DNA of 64,000 nucleotides, taken from assembly GCA_038373865.1 (NCBI GenBank), contig JAXGGA010003436.1, positions 38,632 through 102,631 of the forward strand, read 5' to 3'. Below the pieces are notes generated by a model. It was given only the letters and a program-made list of their open reading frames with translations. It was not told the DNA's origin and searched no databases. Positions 10,960 to 23,643 of the stretch are shown here, in pieces. How positions within the stretch are numbered: the first letter of the stretch is position 1; the number at the start of each line of letters is the position of its first letter. The position numbers and the translations under genes were made by a program. The stretch is from Uloborus plumipes (lineage: Eukaryota; Arthropoda; Arachnida; Araneae; Uloboridae).

Positions 10960-13900
10960 CAGTGGCGTATCCAGGAATTGATTTTGGGGGGTGCACATCG
11001 AACATCGACACTGTGATGAGAAAGGAAAAAAATCAAGAAATATGGTGAAACTTTAAAAACGCAGTATTTCGATTTAATTTTTTCTATTGAACGTTGCTCA
11101 AAGATTTTTTTTTTTTTTTCACAAAAATGAATATCATGCAAGAACAATAAACATATTACGAAAAAAAATCTCAAGCCAAAAGCACTCAAGTCTTCATCGG
11201 AAAATTGATAGATCATTTATAATTAAAAAAAAATAGTTGCATGATAAAAAATATTTTTGAAGGTCCGAGAGTACCAAAATGAAATTTTTTGTACATTTTG
11301 GTTTTTATGAAGTTTTATTTTATGATTATTTTTGTTTCATCAAAGATAAGATTTTTCTTAGCTTATATGCACGCATTTTCTCATGCATATTCTACAAAAT
11401 GTCCATTTAAACGTCCTTCAGATGTTGGGGAACGTGGAGGTAAGATTTAAATAACGGGGCAAATTGGAATGTTAAAACATTTTAACTCTTCAGCGCCATC
11501 CACCTAGCAATATACTAACTATATTCTTAAACTTATAGTCGATTGGACGATTGCGATTCAAATATAAATAGACTGAAAAATCAAAGGGAATATATACAAC
11601 TCATTTTCAAAATTTCATACACATATTGTAATATTTTGCACTTTCTGGAAAATTGTTTTTGTTTTTCATCTATTACTTACTCTTTTTTTTAAATCCCAAA
11701 TGTGCTCATTGATTAATTCATTCATTCGCTTTCCTTCATTAATATTTCAACTTGTTTATTTATTCATTTCTAATAAAACTTTTAACAATAAAATAAAAAC
11801 TTTCATTTCATCCCATGAGAAAAGAAAGTAGAAACTGATCCCTTTTCCTTCAAGGTAAAAATTTACTGCTGAAAAGAGCAGTAATGTTTCAATGTAAGTG
11901 TTAATATAAAAAACTTTTTTCTTAATGTGCGATAAGTTTTTAAACAAAAATCCAATTTGTCACATTTCGAAAAAAAAAATAAGCTATCTTAACTACTTCA
12001 CTTTGACCCACATTCTTAAATTTTTTAAAACATTTCATTGTTAAAAATTATCACTCAGCTGACATGCAATAACCGGCAAGTTGGACTTTTTTTAAATTAC
12101 TGATATTGAAAATTATGTTCGCTACTGTTGTGTCAAGCTTTTATAGCAAAATATCTAGACTGTTGTGAGAGTAATTTTGTTTTCCATAACTGATATTCTG
12201 AAACTAAAACCCAAATGCTAGGCATAAAATAACTCTCAGCTATGAAAAAAGTACGTACACTTAACTCATAACGAATGAAATGAATTTAACGTATACTTTG
12301 TGTTTTGTATTATGTGTTTTTGTATGCATATTATTTTCTTTACGATGTAAAATAATAATATGACAATTTGTTCAAAATAATCTTTAAAAAAGAGAAAATA
12401 AGAGGAGGAGCAATGCTTAAACACATTTAAATCATTTAAATAATCTGCAATTAACCCTACACTGCATGATTTTTTATTTTTCGTAGAAAAAAATATATGT
12501 GTTTGTCAATGTAATAAGAAAACAAGGAAAAATATTTAAGAAAAATTAACTCTAAATTTTCACCCCTTTCTAGTTAAAATTGGTTTTGTTGCCAAATGGC
12601 TACACCATGCATTCAAAAGATAAAAATGATTATAAATGATAGTCTTGAAATTAGTTCTTTTTTGTAAAAAAATAGAGGAATTGAACATTTAGTACACTGT
12701 ACTCTTGTAATCCTTTACATTTTGACATTTTACATTATATTTTATATGTACTTGTACTTTCCGATGATCAATTCTGTCAAATCTGATGTCTTTTGGAGGC
12801 TCTCTCGCGCAAGCTTTCTTTCTTTTCTCTTTTTTTTTTTGGTTTGTAACTAGTTCCTCTGTAGCTAATGGTCTCTTTTTAATACGCTTTTATTAATTTC
12901 ACATGTGGGTTTGTTTGTATGTATGTATGTATGTATGTAACTCTGAATAAAAGATAAAATTTACGTTCTTTGCAAATATAAAAGTAATATATTTAATATT
13001 ATTTTTAATGCTAAAGGCTAAACTGTAATGCACATTGATGTATTATAAGTACATGTAAACTTAAGTGCGGATATTCAGTAGTTTTGAATATCAGAGGGAA
13101 ACCCGTGATGATTACAGAGCATTCCAATGTAAAAGCGTATTTTTTAGTTTTTTCTCAAAACTATATTTTAAAATTATTAATGACTTTACTTGTTCGTGTA
13201 AGCACAACGTTTGTGCTAACTGAAATCTAAAATGAACACGTTTTAAAGGCTTTTCCCTATTGATTTTTTGTTTGTTCACTCTGTTGAACATCAACTAAGC
13301 ATTGATAATTGCGAGGTCTTATAAACGGTAGAACAGCCGAAAGTACCACTTTTGGGTCCGCATGATTATATTATACCTTCCAAAAAGAGAAAGAAGCTAG
13401 CGCGAAACATAAACAAAGTACATACTTTATGAATTGTAGAGATGAATCGAAGTGTTCTCTGGATGCTTACTGCATAATGTTGCCAAATGGCTACAGACGT
13501 GTATTATGTCCTAGATTTTTTCCAAATAATTATTTTGATGTAAAACGCATCTTAAATGAAAGAAAAATGTTTATTTTATTCCTGTTATTTTTTTAAAAGA
13601 CGAAGAAAAATATTTCATAGTAAAAAATAATTTCAAAACATGATAGTTTGAGTGATTTTAAAAGCTATCCATATGGATTCATTTAAGAGCATGTAACAGA
13701 CCAGTGCTGCCATGTATGGAGGATAAATGGTGATAATTGCTTTAAATATACCCAATACTTGCTTTTTATGCATTGAGTTGCCTTATGACTACATTCTACT
13801 ATTCATAAGGAGGACAAATTGTCCATGTAGCCAATTGGCAACACCATGCAGTGTAGGGTTAATAGGAAGCTTAAACGTCTAAAAATGTTTGTGAGAGGCG

Positions 13901-14152
13901 CGGGTACATCGCTCATTTTCCTCTTACATTTCCACAATTACAGAATAACAATTAGTTTTGCTTCTTATTGTCGAAAACAGAAAATATGACAATATTTCAG
14001 TGTCCATAAAGTATTTTTCATTGAAAAAACCTGAAGCATATTTATATGAAGGTTATATGTTTTTACAAAATTCGGTGCCACCATTTTTTATTGTCTTACA
14101 AAATCTTGGGGGGTGCATTGGTCCCTTGGCACCCCCCCTGGATACGCCACTG
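10960..14152. mobile_element. hAT-type DNA transposon, non-coding, invaded by a piggyBac-like element
   Basis: Left end CAGTGGCGTATCCAGG and right end reading CAGTGGCGTATCCAGG on the reverse strand form a perfect 16-bp inverted repeat. An 8-bp target duplication GATTGGAC flanks it (10952-10959 and 14153-14160). Eight-bp duplications and CAGTGGCG-type ends are diagnostic of hAT. Subterminal GGGGGGTGC blocks lie just inside both ends. Removing the internal 12455-13858 insertion leaves about 1.8 kb, in which I see no transposase frame, so this is a non-autonomous derivative. Confidence 0.9.
12455..13858. mobile_element. piggyBac-like (TTAA) non-autonomous element nested in the hAT element
   Basis: Perfect inverted ends CCCTACACTGCATG and CATGCAGTGTAGGG are each bounded by TTAA (12451-12454, 13859-13862), the piggyBac target and terminal pattern. 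Internal repeats GTTGCCAAATGGCTACA occur at about 12590 and 13481, and an inverted version TGTAGCCAATTGGCAAC at about 13827. A weaker version GTTGCCTTATGACTACA lies near 13780. About 1.4 kb without a transposase. Confidence 0.88.
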
Positions 14153-14160
14153 GATTGGAC

Positions 14161-17100
14161 CACATATTACTCTCACAGTCTGTTGATAAACACATTGTTA
14201 TAACGATCTCATGAAAAATACGCATTAAACGTATTTATTAAACGTTCTCCAGAAAAAAAAATCTCATCATTGTATTTGTAACATAGTATGTGTAATTATA
14301 CATTAAAAATCATATTCTGAAAATTTTTAATTTTTTAACTAAAAACTTTAACGTACTTGTTTTTATTTTTTCAAATTATACTTCTTTGATTTTTTTCAGA
14401 TATTTTTGTTTAGTTGTAACAAAGGTCATACTTTTAAACAAGAAAATATTTTCTTTCTTCGTAGAAAACAAAAGAATAGTTACTAAAGAAATGTAAGATT
14501 AATATCTTACATTTCAAATGGTTTTGGATTTTGATTTCAGTTTTTCTTTTTAATTTTAGGCTCTCTTTAGTTTTATTATTCTTTGTTTTTTATCAGCGAA
14601 AACTTTTCAGCATGCTGTAAAAGGCGGAAGAAAAGGCCATAAAAATGTTTTCCCGTAAATATAACGGAGAAATATTATCTTACACATGAAATAGATATTT
14701 CTTATTTCTCCTTAACTGAAATAAAACAATAAAACGCTTTTCCACTTGTGTCGCTTTCGGGACTACCATTCTTACAAACTCGCGTTTTCCTCATCAAACC
14801 AAGTCTTAAGTTACACAATTTGTTTTCCGCAAGATTGTATTTTATTTACTAGAATAACATGCATGTTACTCTCTGAAGTAATTTCTCTTGGAAGTTTTAG
14901 TCATTTTAGGTATTCAAAATGCTCAAGTACTAAAATAGAAACCTCAGACCATTACGAGAAGATTAGAATGAATATACATTTACTTGAAGTACCTTTTTCA
15001 AAACCTTTTTGAAAATCAATCCGTATTGTGTTTATAATATATTTAAATAAGTATTCAAAAAACGTTAAACACAGAATTGGACCTAGCACGCTAAATATAG
15101 TTTAACACATGGAGAGAAATAAAAATAAAGAAATAAAATAAGATAGGATAAAATGAAAATAATAATAACATATTGCTTCTTAATATGCTTTTCACTCTGC
15201 GTAAAATTTAGTTAAAGGTGATAGACAATAACGATTTAGTTACTTAAAGATAGTAATGCCACTTACTGAACATAAACGATGTTTTGTAATTCTTGTATTT
15301 TTAAAAAAATAGGATAGTAAAAAAGTAGTCTCATATTTATTAAATAAAACGGACAAGTAATTGTAATTTTTTTTATTTTTATGAGCATTCTTTAAAGCAG
15401 TTCCATGGTAATCTTCAAGTTCTCAATAGAGGCTGAATCTGGAAAAGTAGGTGTCGCGCATAATTAAAGTTTACACTTTTGCGTATACAAGTGATTTTAA
15501 AACACTATATTGTTTTTTATTTTTGACAAAATTTTTAATATTTTAGGAATGCACCTTAAAGCAATCGTGATCATAACTTTAACGAAGTACTCTACACCTA
15601 CTTTACAATTTAAACCCTCCAACACTAGCATAGTTTCTTCTTTTGTAGAGCTGTATTCTCCTTTAATGCTACTGTAAAGTCGAGACTTTACATTTCATTT
15701 TTAGGCTCCATAATTTTTGATATGCTCCTGGGTCAAATATGATTGACTTTCGTTCAGCCTTTGAGTGCAACTTGATTCTAAGAAGCTATTTTTTTCTGAT
15801 GGACCACATGCCTAATTATTTCGCTTGTCGGTTTAATGCACGGAACTTTAATGCATATAGAAGGAAAAAGGATATACAGTGATTCATTCATGACTTATAA
15901 AGAGACACAAAAACGACAGAGTACTTCACAAGTACTTTTGAAATTCGACCAACGGACATGGGAAAAAAAAAACTTATCGGAACGCTTGCCTCTTATTTTG
16001 ATAACTCTTAGCGCAGAGATCGGTTTTTCAGGTCAGCTCATGGGGCTATAGATTTCAAAGAACTGGATGCCTGACATTAGCTTTTTTTTAAGGGGGCTTT
16101 TTTTATTTCATATTTGCAAATCTAGTAAATAATTTTTAACGAGGAAAAAACTCCTAACTTCTCAATGAGAAAGTATCTGCGCTTGAAATGTCAGAAGAGC
16201 GTTTTAAGACTACAAAATAATCAAATCCATTTCGTATGTCTTTTAAAGTCTCTAAAATATTTTAAAACTGAGGTTAAGAAAGACATACGCTTCGGTTAAA
16301 AGTAAAAGATATTTCATTTAACAGCAATAAAAAGTTTTCTACATTCAATTTACTTCCCTGAGAATAAATGAGCGCTTTCAAGGCTGCGCCTCTTCTTACA
16401 GGGGAGGGGGATAACTTTATTATATTTTGCATTGTCCCTGCTTACAGACTTCAGTATATTCATTTTTTAGTTTTTATGATTGAACAATTTTTGACTTAAT
16501 AATTAAAAAAAATCCCTCAACTTTTCAGATAGTATTGGCGGACTCCTTATCTCGCTGTTCAAAGTACTGTTTAAGGATCTGGGTGTGTAGTGAACAGTAA
16601 ATCCACTTCTTTTTCTTACAAACTAGAAGTCAAAGTTTTAGCTTTCACTTTCATATCTTATTATCTGGCCTATCCTATTATCAATATACCTTTCATATCA
16701 TCAAACATTAATTTCGACTAGACTTTTATGATCAAAATTGAGAAACGAAGTCCCATATGCAAACAGTAAGTGAAGACATAAGAAATTCACCAACGCTGCC
16801 ATATTAATCGAAGCATTTCTTTTTACCAAGGAAAGAGAATGCAGCTAATAAAGGGTCGATCAATGTGTAGCATCCTATCCCAGAGAGGATTCAAAAGAAT
16901 GTTTTCTTTTTTCGACTCGTTTCATCATATCTCGATCAGGATGTCTCGTTAAGTCGAGATGATGGCGCCAGATGAAAAAAAAAATAGTGAAATGTGCTCT
17001 CTTCTGCACTTCTTTCGATTAAAAACAAGAGCTTTAAAATGATTGTATGTATAGGGATAAAATGAAACCATGTCAGTTTCAAACTATTACTTTTGAAATA

Positions 17101-17297
17101 GTAAAAACATTAATTTAATGCCGTGGTTTAATGAAAATGTGTAAGTATTTGGATATGTTTCATATTAGCTGCGGAATAACATTTGTATGAATGTTTGTCT
17201 ATGATAATATCATTTTCACAAAAACTCATTCCGTGCCCATGAAAATCAAAAATTTAAAGCTGAATAGAGATCGTTGAAACGTTTTAGATGAATAGAT
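14161..17297. other. intergenic or intronic AT-rich DNA
   Basis: No gene, repeat ends or RNA gene recognised across about 3.1 kb. Open frames such as 14746-15012 and 15836-16051 have no recognisable domain. Confidence 0.6.
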
Positions 17298-17489
17298 ATG
17301 TGCAATGGCAATCCTAAAAAGTATTCACAGCATTTATGGACAGTAGTTCCGAAATCAAAAAAGTGTAGAATGGATAATTTGGAAATGATGTTGTATCATA
17401 ATGAAGCATATTTTGCTTCAAAATTAGCAACTGTTGGAAGAACGTTGAATTCTGTTTGCAGGCAGACTGTAAATATTGCTTTTCCTTAA
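17298..17489 (+). pseudogene. possible relic of a transposon-encoded protein
   Basis: Open frame of 63 codons reading CNGNPKKYSQHLWTVVPKSK, later MDNLEMMLYHNEAYFASKLA. The pattern 'LWxVxPKxKxxxxxxLExxxYxA' resembles a segment I associate with transposase-like proteins of arthropod genomes, but I cannot name the family with certainty. There is no flanking domain in either direction, no terminal repeat was found, and adjacent frames contain stops. If real, it is a decayed fragment; it may also be chance. Confidence 0.25.
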
Positions 17490-18139
17490 TATAACAGCAA
17501 CTGGAGGAAAGCTGTACTTATTTTTACTTTTTATACTGGATTATAATGTATTAACATTATAATCTAGTCATATGCCAAAAACAAAGGGGGGGGGGGGGCG
17601 AACCTCAACATTCAAAAAATAGAATCTGCACCAATAACAAGTTTGTTTAGTATCACAAGGATATTACGTACAAAAAGTACCAAGAATTTGAGCGTCGGGT
17701 TTCGAAATTAAGAGTGGGAGAAGGGGTGTCCAAAAAACATAACGTAACATTAATTCTGCTAGATCTGAAACACTCATCATTTCTATCAAAGTTATTGATA
17801 CAATTTTGAAGGTGCTACTATTACTAATATTGACGTAAGTAATAATTCTACATGGGTCAGTCTTTGGGAGGGGGGACAAAAGGGGGCGGAGGCGTTTCCT
17901 CCGAATTTTGAAAAATGCGCCTCGTGTATAAATAAGTGTGCACGAATGTATTTTATTATTTTTATACAATATTTTGTATTTTTGTCTGTGTATTCTTCCT
18001 CCTGTCTATAGGGAAACCTATATTCAGAAGATCTAACTATGATCAATTTACCTTTCAAACAAGATAGGAACGATATTTTATTATTTTCAGTTTATTTCTT
18101 CCATTAATAGAAGTAGGTGACGCATTGGGAAATATTTGT

Positions 18140-18440
18140 CTAAAACAAGTACCGCTTTGTCTTTTTCGTGGAAGAATATCTACTATTAGTTATGTGCACT
18201 ATTAAATTTGGTGGCAGCGGCGTTATCTTACTGTCTGTTTGCGTATTGTGCGCCTGGCTGCCACGAACGCTTCCATTTGAAAAAAGAGAGATAGGTTTAG
18301 GACGTGCACTTCCCGATGCCTTCAGCTTTTTCTCGCTTGCTACTTCCTCGTTGCATTTCCCTCCTATTTCGAGAAAGTCAGAAGAGACTTGGCGCGTGTG
18401 CAGATGCTGCGGAGGTCGCACGAAAAAATTTTAGACAGTA
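18140..18440. other. GC-richer 300-bp patch of unknown nature
   Basis: Noticeably GC-richer than its surroundings (words such as GGTGGCAGCGGCGTTATC and GCAGATGCTGCGGAGG), with long frames open on both strands at once, which is expected from lower stop-codon density rather than from coding. No domain, splice border or repeat end was recognised. Could be part of a retroelement, an untranslated exon or a regulatory patch. Confidence 0.35.
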
Positions 18441-18654
18441 CCTATTTTGAGCCAACTCTACCCCATGAGAAACAGTTTTTACTTTACTGACTCTCCACGC
18501 GTTTTAGAAAATTTCTCACTTTCTCTGTTTTAAGACAGTTGAATGCTAGTAGCTTGTCACTAATCAAATAAAATGAAAAAATAGTGTAAAAGTTCCCGTC
18601 ACTGTGTAGAAAAGAGCATTTTTATACCTCAAAGTTTAAATTCTGGCAAAAAAC

Positions 18655-18966
18655 TCCAAGGACTTCTGTGCAAAAATCCGATGTAAGCTGTGTATTGGAG
18701 TAAGAAAAACCCCCGTGAGGGGTCGAACCCCATACCTTTATGGGGGTGAAATATCCCATGCGAGTTGAGTATCAAAGGACCTCTTTGCGTAATTAACAAA
18801 GATTCGACATAAACTGTAGACTTTTATGAGGTAATCCTTCTGGGGTGCACTTTCATAGTGGATGAATACGCCCTATGAATTCTAGAACATCTATGAAAGG
18901 AACTTGTGTGCCAAATTTGGTAAAGGTGCAACGTATGTTGTGGATTTCTATTGGTAACACGCACAC

Positions 18967-18968
<2 letters not shown>
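18655..18968 (+). repeat. 3'-tail-like fragment of a non-LTR retroelement family
   Basis: GGACTTCTGTGCAAAAATCC (from 18660) and GGACCTCTTTGCGTAATTAA (from 18777) are two related units with GAY-GT/CATAA words after them. They also match the 10384-10425 fragment. A GTGCCAAATTTGGTAAAGGT segment (18908-18927) is followed by a stretch running into (AC)n. Text of this kind, ending in a microsatellite, is common in RTE-like retroelement tails of arthropods; class assignment is inference. Confidence 0.45.

Positions 18969-19003
<35 letters not shown>
18969..19003. repeat. (AC)n microsatellite
   Basis: About 16 consecutive AC units with a single G interruption at the end. It directly abuts the retroelement-like tail, which probably seeded it. 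Confidence 0.95.
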
Positions 19004-19007
<4 letters not shown>

Positions 19008-19311
19008 TATCATACAGCCATTTTATAATACAGATAATTTACCAATTTCAATCACCGAGTTATTGGGAGGAACTAATAAGTGGAGGAAATATAAAACAAT
19101 TGCCAATATTTTAATTTTCAGTGTGTTGCAAAAACCGATTAACTTCTATGATGTAAGTAAACTTTAAACAAATAATGATTTTAAAAAATCTTATGCGGTA
19201 AATGCTGCGATCATTAATTAATGATATATATTTTATCATCCCTATTTTCATGACCTTCATCATCCTAGGTTGCCTGTCTTTTTATTATTTTTTAACATAA
19301 TTTTGGTTCAG

Positions 19312-19500
19312 AAACGTCGACATCGAGAAACATCGAAAGAAAAACATCGATATTATCGATATTATTAAAAACAATGACCCTAATACATAGACGGTAAACA
19401 ATGATGTTTCGGAAGCATTTGCATCGATATTGCTATATCTTTCCCCGCAACACATGAGAGATATTTTACCATGTGTACTATCGATCGTAAAATGTTTATT
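19312..19500. repeat. ATCGAT-rich fragment related to the hAT element at 27403
   Basis: Contains ACATCGAGAAACATCGAAAG, AAACATCGATATTATCGAT and other ACATCGA words, the same subterminal vocabulary as the hAT element at 27403-28477. No intact hAT ends were found, so this is either a truncated relative or coincidental word sharing. Confidence 0.35.
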
Positions 19501-22018
19501 TTTGACAATTACAACTCTTTGCTCCAAATTGTTTCGTATAACGAAAAAAACTCCATTTTTTATTCCATTATTATATCCAATGTGTTACATATGTTAATTT
19601 AATACCTTTTAAAACCTTCAAACAAAAAAAACCCGCAAATATTTCTAGTCTAAAGAAAAAACTTGTAATTAGCTTACTCTTTCATATGTTTTCTCAAATA
19701 AACAGTAGAAAAAAACGTTGACTTAAGCTTCCCTTTTCTCTTTAGGAATGGATAAATGACATCAAAGAAAACTAAGATTTCGTTTGATCAGAAAAAAATA
19801 TTTTAGCAGTACTATTGTTTTCATAAGTAACAGCATATCATTTCATTGCTTTAAAATTTATGATGGTTGAGAGTTTTTACTTAAATTTAATGCCTTTTAA
19901 AATAAACTTTGAATTTGGCAAAATACAAGTAGATGAACAAATACCTAGTAAAATTACACAATTAAAGTAATAAACTTTAAATTTTATTGATGAGTATAAT
20001 TAAGAAATTAGGAGCACAAAATTACCAAGAAAGTTTTACTTTTAATGTATGTTTAAGTGATTATTACTTATATTACTATGTTTTATAAAATAACATTGAG
20101 CAACATTATTGTTCAAATGTTTTAAATAATAAAATGAATAAAAGTTAGTGGATGATGAATAAATTGCCCATTTGAGTATTAGCTGAAACTTAACAACCAC
20201 GAACAGATTAAAAAGTTGTAGTTTCCATGAAAATCGCGCAAAATAAAAAACCTATAAGTAAGAATGAAATTTCAAAAATACCCTTAAGAATAGGTAGTTT
20301 TATTCCTGAGAAGCTAATGTTTTTATTCCTGTGAGGTTAGAAAGTTAGCTTTATTCGTAACTTTTTCAACTTGTTAGAGATTTAATAAAACACAGAAATG
20401 ATAGCAACGAACTTAACCCCGTAAGCCCTTAAGTGCCTGATTGAAAAAAAAAAGACTTTTCAAAAATGTTCTTCGACTTTCATTTCTAGTTTAAATCACG
20501 AGGAAAATGCTTTTAAAACCTCCTCTTTTACGTGAGATGCAGTTTATCGGTTGAAAAAATATCAGTACATTGTTTTAACTGAAAAACCAACAAATACTTT
20601 AAGCTACAAATATTCCTAAAACATTCATAAATATTGTAAAAATACCTTACTATAATTAGGAAGCAAATTTAAAGGCTTATGCTTCACAGAACAGTAAGAA
20701 GTAACCATTCTCAAGAGTACAAAACTAAGCAAAACGTTTATACATCAAATGGTGAAAAAATGAATCTTTTTTTATTTTCCACAATCATAAAATATTTACA
20801 AGGTAAACATCGATTTAATAGTATCATCCATGTGTATCTAATTCGTAATAACAGATCATCAAGTTTTCATCATATTTCCGCAGACTAGCTTATGTATAAT
20901 TCTTCAGCAGAATAAAAGACAACTATACATAAATAGAGCATTCCTTTTTTTTTTCTTTTTTTAAGCAGTTAACGACCAAAACTAGTATTAAAAGAAAAAC
21001 ATGATTTAAATAAGTACTTACAAAAATTTTACACATGAAAAAGAGCATTTGAATAAAAAAAAATATTTTATTTTACGTCAGAAAGTTTTATACTTTAAAC
21101 ATTTTCCTTTCGTTTTAAATTTCTTAATGAGCTACGGCTGAGGTTTCTGAAAGCTGCTTGATTAATCGCTCAAAATTATCCCACTCATTTATCCTCGGAT
21201 GACTTGGAAATTAAGTTAATCGAAGTCAAGCACGAGAAAAAAGGTATTTCTCAAGAGGTTAGATGTAATTAAGAGAGATTTCTCGTTTAGCTTGATCAAA
21301 TATTAGAAAAATCTATCGTGACACTGAGAGGAATAATTTTGTCTTGTATCAAAACATAAATGCATCGCAAGTTATTTCTTTGAAAACATCAGATATGATC
21401 AACGAAATCCGGTAACTTTGAATAAATAAGTGAAATATTTTTTGCATCTTTTACAATTCGAAATTAATTTTTTAGTACGTAGTAATTTTTATAAATTTTA
21501 AAAAATTAGTCTTAATTGCATACATTTTTTTTTCCTCATAATATATAACGAAAGCATATGGACACATTTGTCTCTATGATGCATAAAAACTAGTTTTGCA
21601 AAGTTATACTTTAATCGTAGTAATTTCAATGTACATTTAAAATTTGTTTTGTTTTCGCTCAAGTTTTTTTTTTTTTATCTTTTATCAGGATTAGCTATAT
21701 TTTCCTTTCTGGTTACTGATATTGAAGGCCGTATGAAAGTATTCTTCTGGGTAGGTTAGTTTTAAAAAGATGTTTGACTCAAAGATGTATCTATTACATG
21801 TAGAAGTAATCTTTACTCAGCTCTCAAAGATTTATTTGTTATTTCTTTAAGACGAGGGGAGGGGAGAGAGAACCACGTTTGCGTTCATAGTTTCATGCTT
21901 CTATTTTTGTTCTACAATGCGTACATTTAATTTGCAGATTCAAAATGATGTAATAAATTATAAATGCATTTCTGAGTTGAACAATAAAATAATTAAATTT
22001 TGCTAAACGTTGTAGATT
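19501..22018. other. intergenic or intronic AT-rich DNA
   Basis: About 2.5 kb with only very short frames and homopolymer A/T runs; nothing supportable. Confidence 0.6.
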
Positions 22019-22020
22019 TA

Positions 22021-23287
22021 CAGGATGACAAGAAATAACTGAGACACACATCGTACATTATAACTTTGTTGCTAATGAAAATATTGCGACCAAACTTCAA
22101 AATAAGTAAGAATACATTATTTTGTCAAATATATTGAAACGTTTTCAAATTGGCTAAAGTTAGTATTAATACAGAGCTTTAGACGTGTCACAAAATTTTC
22201 GGCTACGGGCCGCAACTCACTCATTGGTATTCTATCCCTTTCTTTCCTTAAGGATTTTTGTAGGGGTGCCAAAGTTTTATGAGGTTTAGTACACATCCTT
22301 GTCTCTAAGATAAACCAAACAAAATAATCCATTGGGTTCAAATCTGGGGAATGCGGGGGCCATTCTTGAGCTCCAATGAAGTTCGGAAAATGTGTCTTGC
22401 ATCAATCTTGAGTGTCTTTAGCTCTGTATGCAGATGAAAAATCTTGTTGGAAAGATCATCTTTGGTTTTCAAAGAACTTTTGCGACCAAGGTAAGACAAC
22501 GTCTTCCAAAATGGGTTTATGGTATGTTTGCTGATTATTTTTTATCCCTTGATCAACAAAAACAAGTGGTGTTTCCCCACTAGCTCATAACACACCCCAA
22601 ACCATTGCGGATAGGGGTCGTTGACACCGCCAACTACTCAAAAAGTTCCAGGTGCTTCTGCTGACCAAACTCTATCAATATGGCTATTTTTGGCTAGTTT
22701 AGTTGAGAACGGTTTTTTATCTGTGAAGACCAATGTTTTCCATCAATTATCTGCGGCTCTCTTTAACAGCTCTTTCCGCTTTTGAAGTCTGTGCGTTTGT
22801 GTTTTGCTGCTAGCTTTTGAGCCTCTTTCATTTTGTAAGGGAGAAGACCAAGCTCAAATATTACCATAAAACGAGGGGTTTCTCAATTGATCTTAACCCC
22901 TCAAGTAGCCTTTCTCGTTGAAATCCTAGGACTCTTTAAACTCTCTTTTTGGTCGCTTTCCGGTAGCTAGATGTGTTAACTGTGAGTTTACTTCTTCTTC
23001 TTGACCTGTTACCATCATGTTCGAGTTTTTTTAACCTTTTAATTGTATAGGAAACCGTGTGCTTAGCTACTTTCAATCGTTGAACGATTTCCCATTTTTT
23101 CGTTTCTTGCTTATGTAATTCAAGTATGGCAGAACGTTTGCGAACCATAATGGTTATCCCAACTAACTTACATCCACCTATTTAGTAGCTTTCTAGGATC
23201 GATTCCCTGTCACAATATCATTAACAATTCAGTGGTATTTACAGATATTTGGTTTAAAACTTCGTCCAAGTTATTTCTTGTACCTTG
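22021..23287 (-). mobile_element. degenerate Tc1/mariner element with intact ends
   Basis: The left end CAGGATGACAAGAAATAACT and the right end, reverse-complemented, CAAGGTACAAGAAATAACTT are inverted repeats of about 20 bp sharing ACAAGAAATAACT. TA flanks both sides (22019-22020, 23288-23289). The length of 1267 bp is that of a full mariner-size element, and a broken transposase fills it on the reverse strand. Confidence 0.9.
22117..23148 (-). pseudogene. Tc1/mariner transposase pseudogene
   Basis: The N-terminus at 23148 reads MVRKRSAILELHKQETKKWE then IVQRLKVAKHTVSYTIKRLK, a helix-turn-helix DNA-binding domain with a basic GNRSRRRSK-type linker. The open run ends at a stop near 22936. A frameshift leads to SPRISTRKAT followed by further stops. 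The C-terminal part around 22330-22385 reads AQEWPPHSPDLNPMDYFVW, the conserved mariner/Tc1 block that carries the third catalytic acidic residue (D of SPDLNP region). Family transposases cut and paste at TA sites. Several frameshifts and in-frame stops make this copy inactive. The exact DDxD/E subclass cannot be read because the middle is shifted. Confidence 0.85.
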
Positions 23288-23643
23288 TACATAAATTTAT
23301 GGCCCCCAGCAGCATATAGGTCTCTAAACATGCCCTTAAATAACATTAAAACGTTACATTACAATACTTCTCCAACTAAATAAAAGAGCATTTAAAGCAT
23401 CTCTAAAATACAAAATAATCTACCAAACATCGTCATTATAAAAACGCTTCATCAAAATAAAAAAAAATCATGCATATGAAGTAAACATGGTGGCAGCAAA
23501 AACGGTGTTAATGCGTTATCCGCCAGTTTAGAATGTAAGCATGTCGCTAAGCTCCATTAAAGCGATTATCATTCTTCTAACGGGAAGTTAATCAGCTACA
23601 GAAAGCACGTTACGTTATACGCCAAGACACAGGTAATATACTA

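Noticed and set aside
18168..18434. 88-codon + strand frame and 93-codon reverse frame in the GC-richer patch
   Set aside because: Both strands are open simultaneously because stop codons are scarce in GC-richer DNA; no domain recognised.
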